From Apostichopus japonicus (Eukaryota; Echinodermata; Holothuroidea; Aspidochirotida; Stichopodidae), in NCBI RefSeq assembly GCF_037975245.1, contig NC_092568.1:11619501-11683500 (forward strand): a DNA stretch of 64,000 nt, in the 5' to 3' direction. Below, one piece after another: positions 62,490-64,000 of this stretch; within the stretch, counting starts at the first letter, position 1; each line of letters starts with the position of its first letter. Under the pieces are notes generated by a model. That model was not told where the DNA came from and searched no databases. It saw only the letters and a program-made list of their open reading frames with translations. Both the position numbers and the translations under genes were made by a program.

Positions 62490-63600
62490 CGTTAGATAGT
62501 GTAAAACCGCCTACACCCCCTTTCATTAATAAGTATATCATAATTATCTCATTGAATATATCTTGTTTTGTGTTTTTTCTTGGGGTGAATCTGGTGTCAT
62601 AATTTCGCGCAAAAGAAAAAACGAATCGACGCATTAATAGTGTATCCATTGTACATGCACTGTTATGCGTTGTTAAATATGTGTCTATCGAGAAAAAATA
62701 TGTGCACAAAATAGCGTGTCTGCAACGTTTCTGGTTTTTCTAGTTTTTGGCGAAATGTTTCACCATTTTGCATCTAAGCACTCACAATTAACCAAAAATT
62801 TCCAAGGGGGAGGGGGACAACCCCTCCCCCTAGACTCCTCCTCCAGGACGCAGATCACTAAAGTGCTATCATCGGGATGTCGGCCCCCCCCCTTTCTCAA
62901 AATCCTGGATCCGCCCCTGTTAACTAGACACAATTTGTAGTCTAAACGTGCCACAGAATGCTCCATTTGACGTCATTGTTTTCTGTCGGAGACCCCCAAA
63001 ATCCCGGTCGAGTCGGTTTCAATGATGCCAGGGCAGTCTCCCTCCTTTATAAAACTCTTCATTCGCATCTGGCCTTTCCACAGAAGCTCAGTTCCCTAAC
63101 TAAGTCAGTCGGGGAAATCTTTAATTTGCTACCTCCACCTTTGAAATCTCTGGAGGGCGTTTTGTACCCCGAGCCTTCATATTTCTCCTGATCAGAATTA
63201 ATGGGCATTGTAACACTGGCGGATAGATAGGTATACCACTAAATGTGTTCCTCTAAGCAATATGCTGAAAATGTGGTCTGCATATAGCCTTACGCAAACC
63301 ACGTACTGCAGTGAAAAAGCAATGATCACAATTATTATCCCTTTGTCTTATGAATTACCATTCAACCTTACCAGACTGACCAGAAATGAGCTAAATATGG
63401 ACTAGTGCAGCATATGGGTGTCGTATACCTATATAAAGTATACAAACAGACAGCTAACGTATTGTAAAACAGTAAAGTATCAAAAATTTCAAGTTGCACT
63501 GTATAAAAATAATAATAATAAAGGCTTATAAGCACAACTACTACAGAAAACTGTGTGCACTGCTGTGCTGGAAAACAACTAAGTATCAAGGTAACGATAC
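62490..63600. other. No gene; MITE-like end near 62795-62919
   Basis: A G-rich then C-rich stretch ends in GGATCCGCCCCTG at about 62907-62919, resembling the right terminus of a hAT-type MITE, but no left end was found. Similar strings (GATCCGCCTCTG) occur in intron 21 of gene A near 8770-8790 and its copies. The remainder shows no feature. Confidence 0.4.
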
Positions 63601-63605
63601 AAAAG

Positions 63606-64000
63606 TTAAACCTGGTCGAGATTCTGGCTGAAATCAGAACCATTTACAAATAGGTAGTGTTTTAATTGCCTCTTAAAAGTAGCAGTATTTTGGATTTCTT
63701 TAAGGCTGTCAGGAAGCTTATTCCACAATTTAGGTCCAGCCTTGGCAAACGAGCGATACCCATACGAGGATTTAAATCGAGGCTCTATCAAGAATGTATT
63801 TCTGCTACGGTCAGAGGTTACCAATATATCATGGATATATTTAGGACCCAGTCCTCTAACAGACTTAAACACAATCAAAATTATTTTAAAGTACACCCTC
63901 TCCTTGATTTTAAGCCAATGAAGATCATGGAATAGATCAGTCACATGATCATATCTACTTTTACCATATATCGATCTTGCAGCAAAATTTTGAATAGATT
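63606..64000 (-). CDS. C-terminal end of a LINE (non-LTR) reverse transcriptase, partial
   Basis: An open frame enters from beyond the right edge and ends at 63606. It reads SIQNFAARSIYGKSRYDHV, then a LHWLKIKERVYFKIILIVFK segment, then GLGPKYIHDIL and a FAKAGPKLWNKLPDSLKEI end. This HxLxWLxIxxRxxFKI...G..P.Y pattern is the usual C-terminus of CR1/L2-type LINE ORF2 proteins, downstream of the polymerase domain. No stops interrupt the visible 131 codons. The catalytic part would lie beyond the window. Confidence 0.85.
   Translation of the reverse strand, partial: SIQNFAARSIYGKSRYDHVTDLFHDLHWLKIKERVYFKIILIVFKSVRGLGPKYIHDILVTSDRSRNTFLIEPRFKSSYGYRSFAKAGPKLWNKLPDSLKEIQNTATFKRQLKHYLFVNGSDFSQNLDQV

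Overview
The window looks like nuclear DNA of a metazoan, probably a marine invertebrate; species and phylum cannot be fixed from sequence alone. It is AT-rich, intron-rich and full of minisatellites, poly(C)/poly(G) tracts, non-autonomous DNA transposons with 8-bp target duplications, Penelope-like retroelement pieces and a LINE end. No prokaryotic gene layout is visible. Almost no single open reading frame here is a gene: the real coding signal is a set of very short exons with canonical splice sites on the minus strand.

The core is a tandem array of three paralogous genes, all on the minus strand: A (16282 to 7775), B (33456 to 23625) and C (48622 to 38069). Each has 23 coding exons. Exon 1 (190 nt in A and C) encodes a hydrophobic N-terminus. 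Twenty-one internal exons of 36 to 78 nt follow, every one a multiple of three and bounded by phase-1 introns on both sides, and then a 29-nt terminal exon ends in TGA. The spliced product is 445 aa in A and 444 aa in C: a hydrophobic N-terminus, a cysteine-poor middle part (exons 2-7), and a long Thr/Ser/Gln-rich tail whose exons mostly begin at an Asp or Gly codon split by the intron. I do not recognise the family. Any internal exon could be skipped without a frameshift, an architecture resembling micro-exon genes, so I treat this as the most interesting system in the window. B carries a 4-bp insertion that breaks exon 1. C carries a near-perfect 1.27-kb tandem duplication that doubles exon 2, plus a base change that creates an in-frame splice donor inside exon 1.

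Layout: 1-7740 spacer 1 (with a 1.58-kb TIR element carrying telomere-like repeats); 7775-16282 gene A; 16283-18404 its 5' flank; 18405-23600 spacer 2 (with a 352-bp hAT-type MITE); 23625-33456 gene B; 33457-37075 its 5' flank, partly unique; 37076-38060 shortened 3' flank of C; 38069-48622 gene C; 48623-50756 its 5' flank (close to A's); 50757-55190 spacer 3. The array homology stops near 55190. From there to 64000 is a transposon graveyard: AT microsatellites, a candidate solo LTR, a Penelope-type GIY-YIG endonuclease fragment between direct repeats, hAT MITEs, a foldback element, a Penelope reverse-transcriptase fragment and the 3' end of a LINE. The left end of the window is still inside the repeated unit, so more gene copies may lie to its left.
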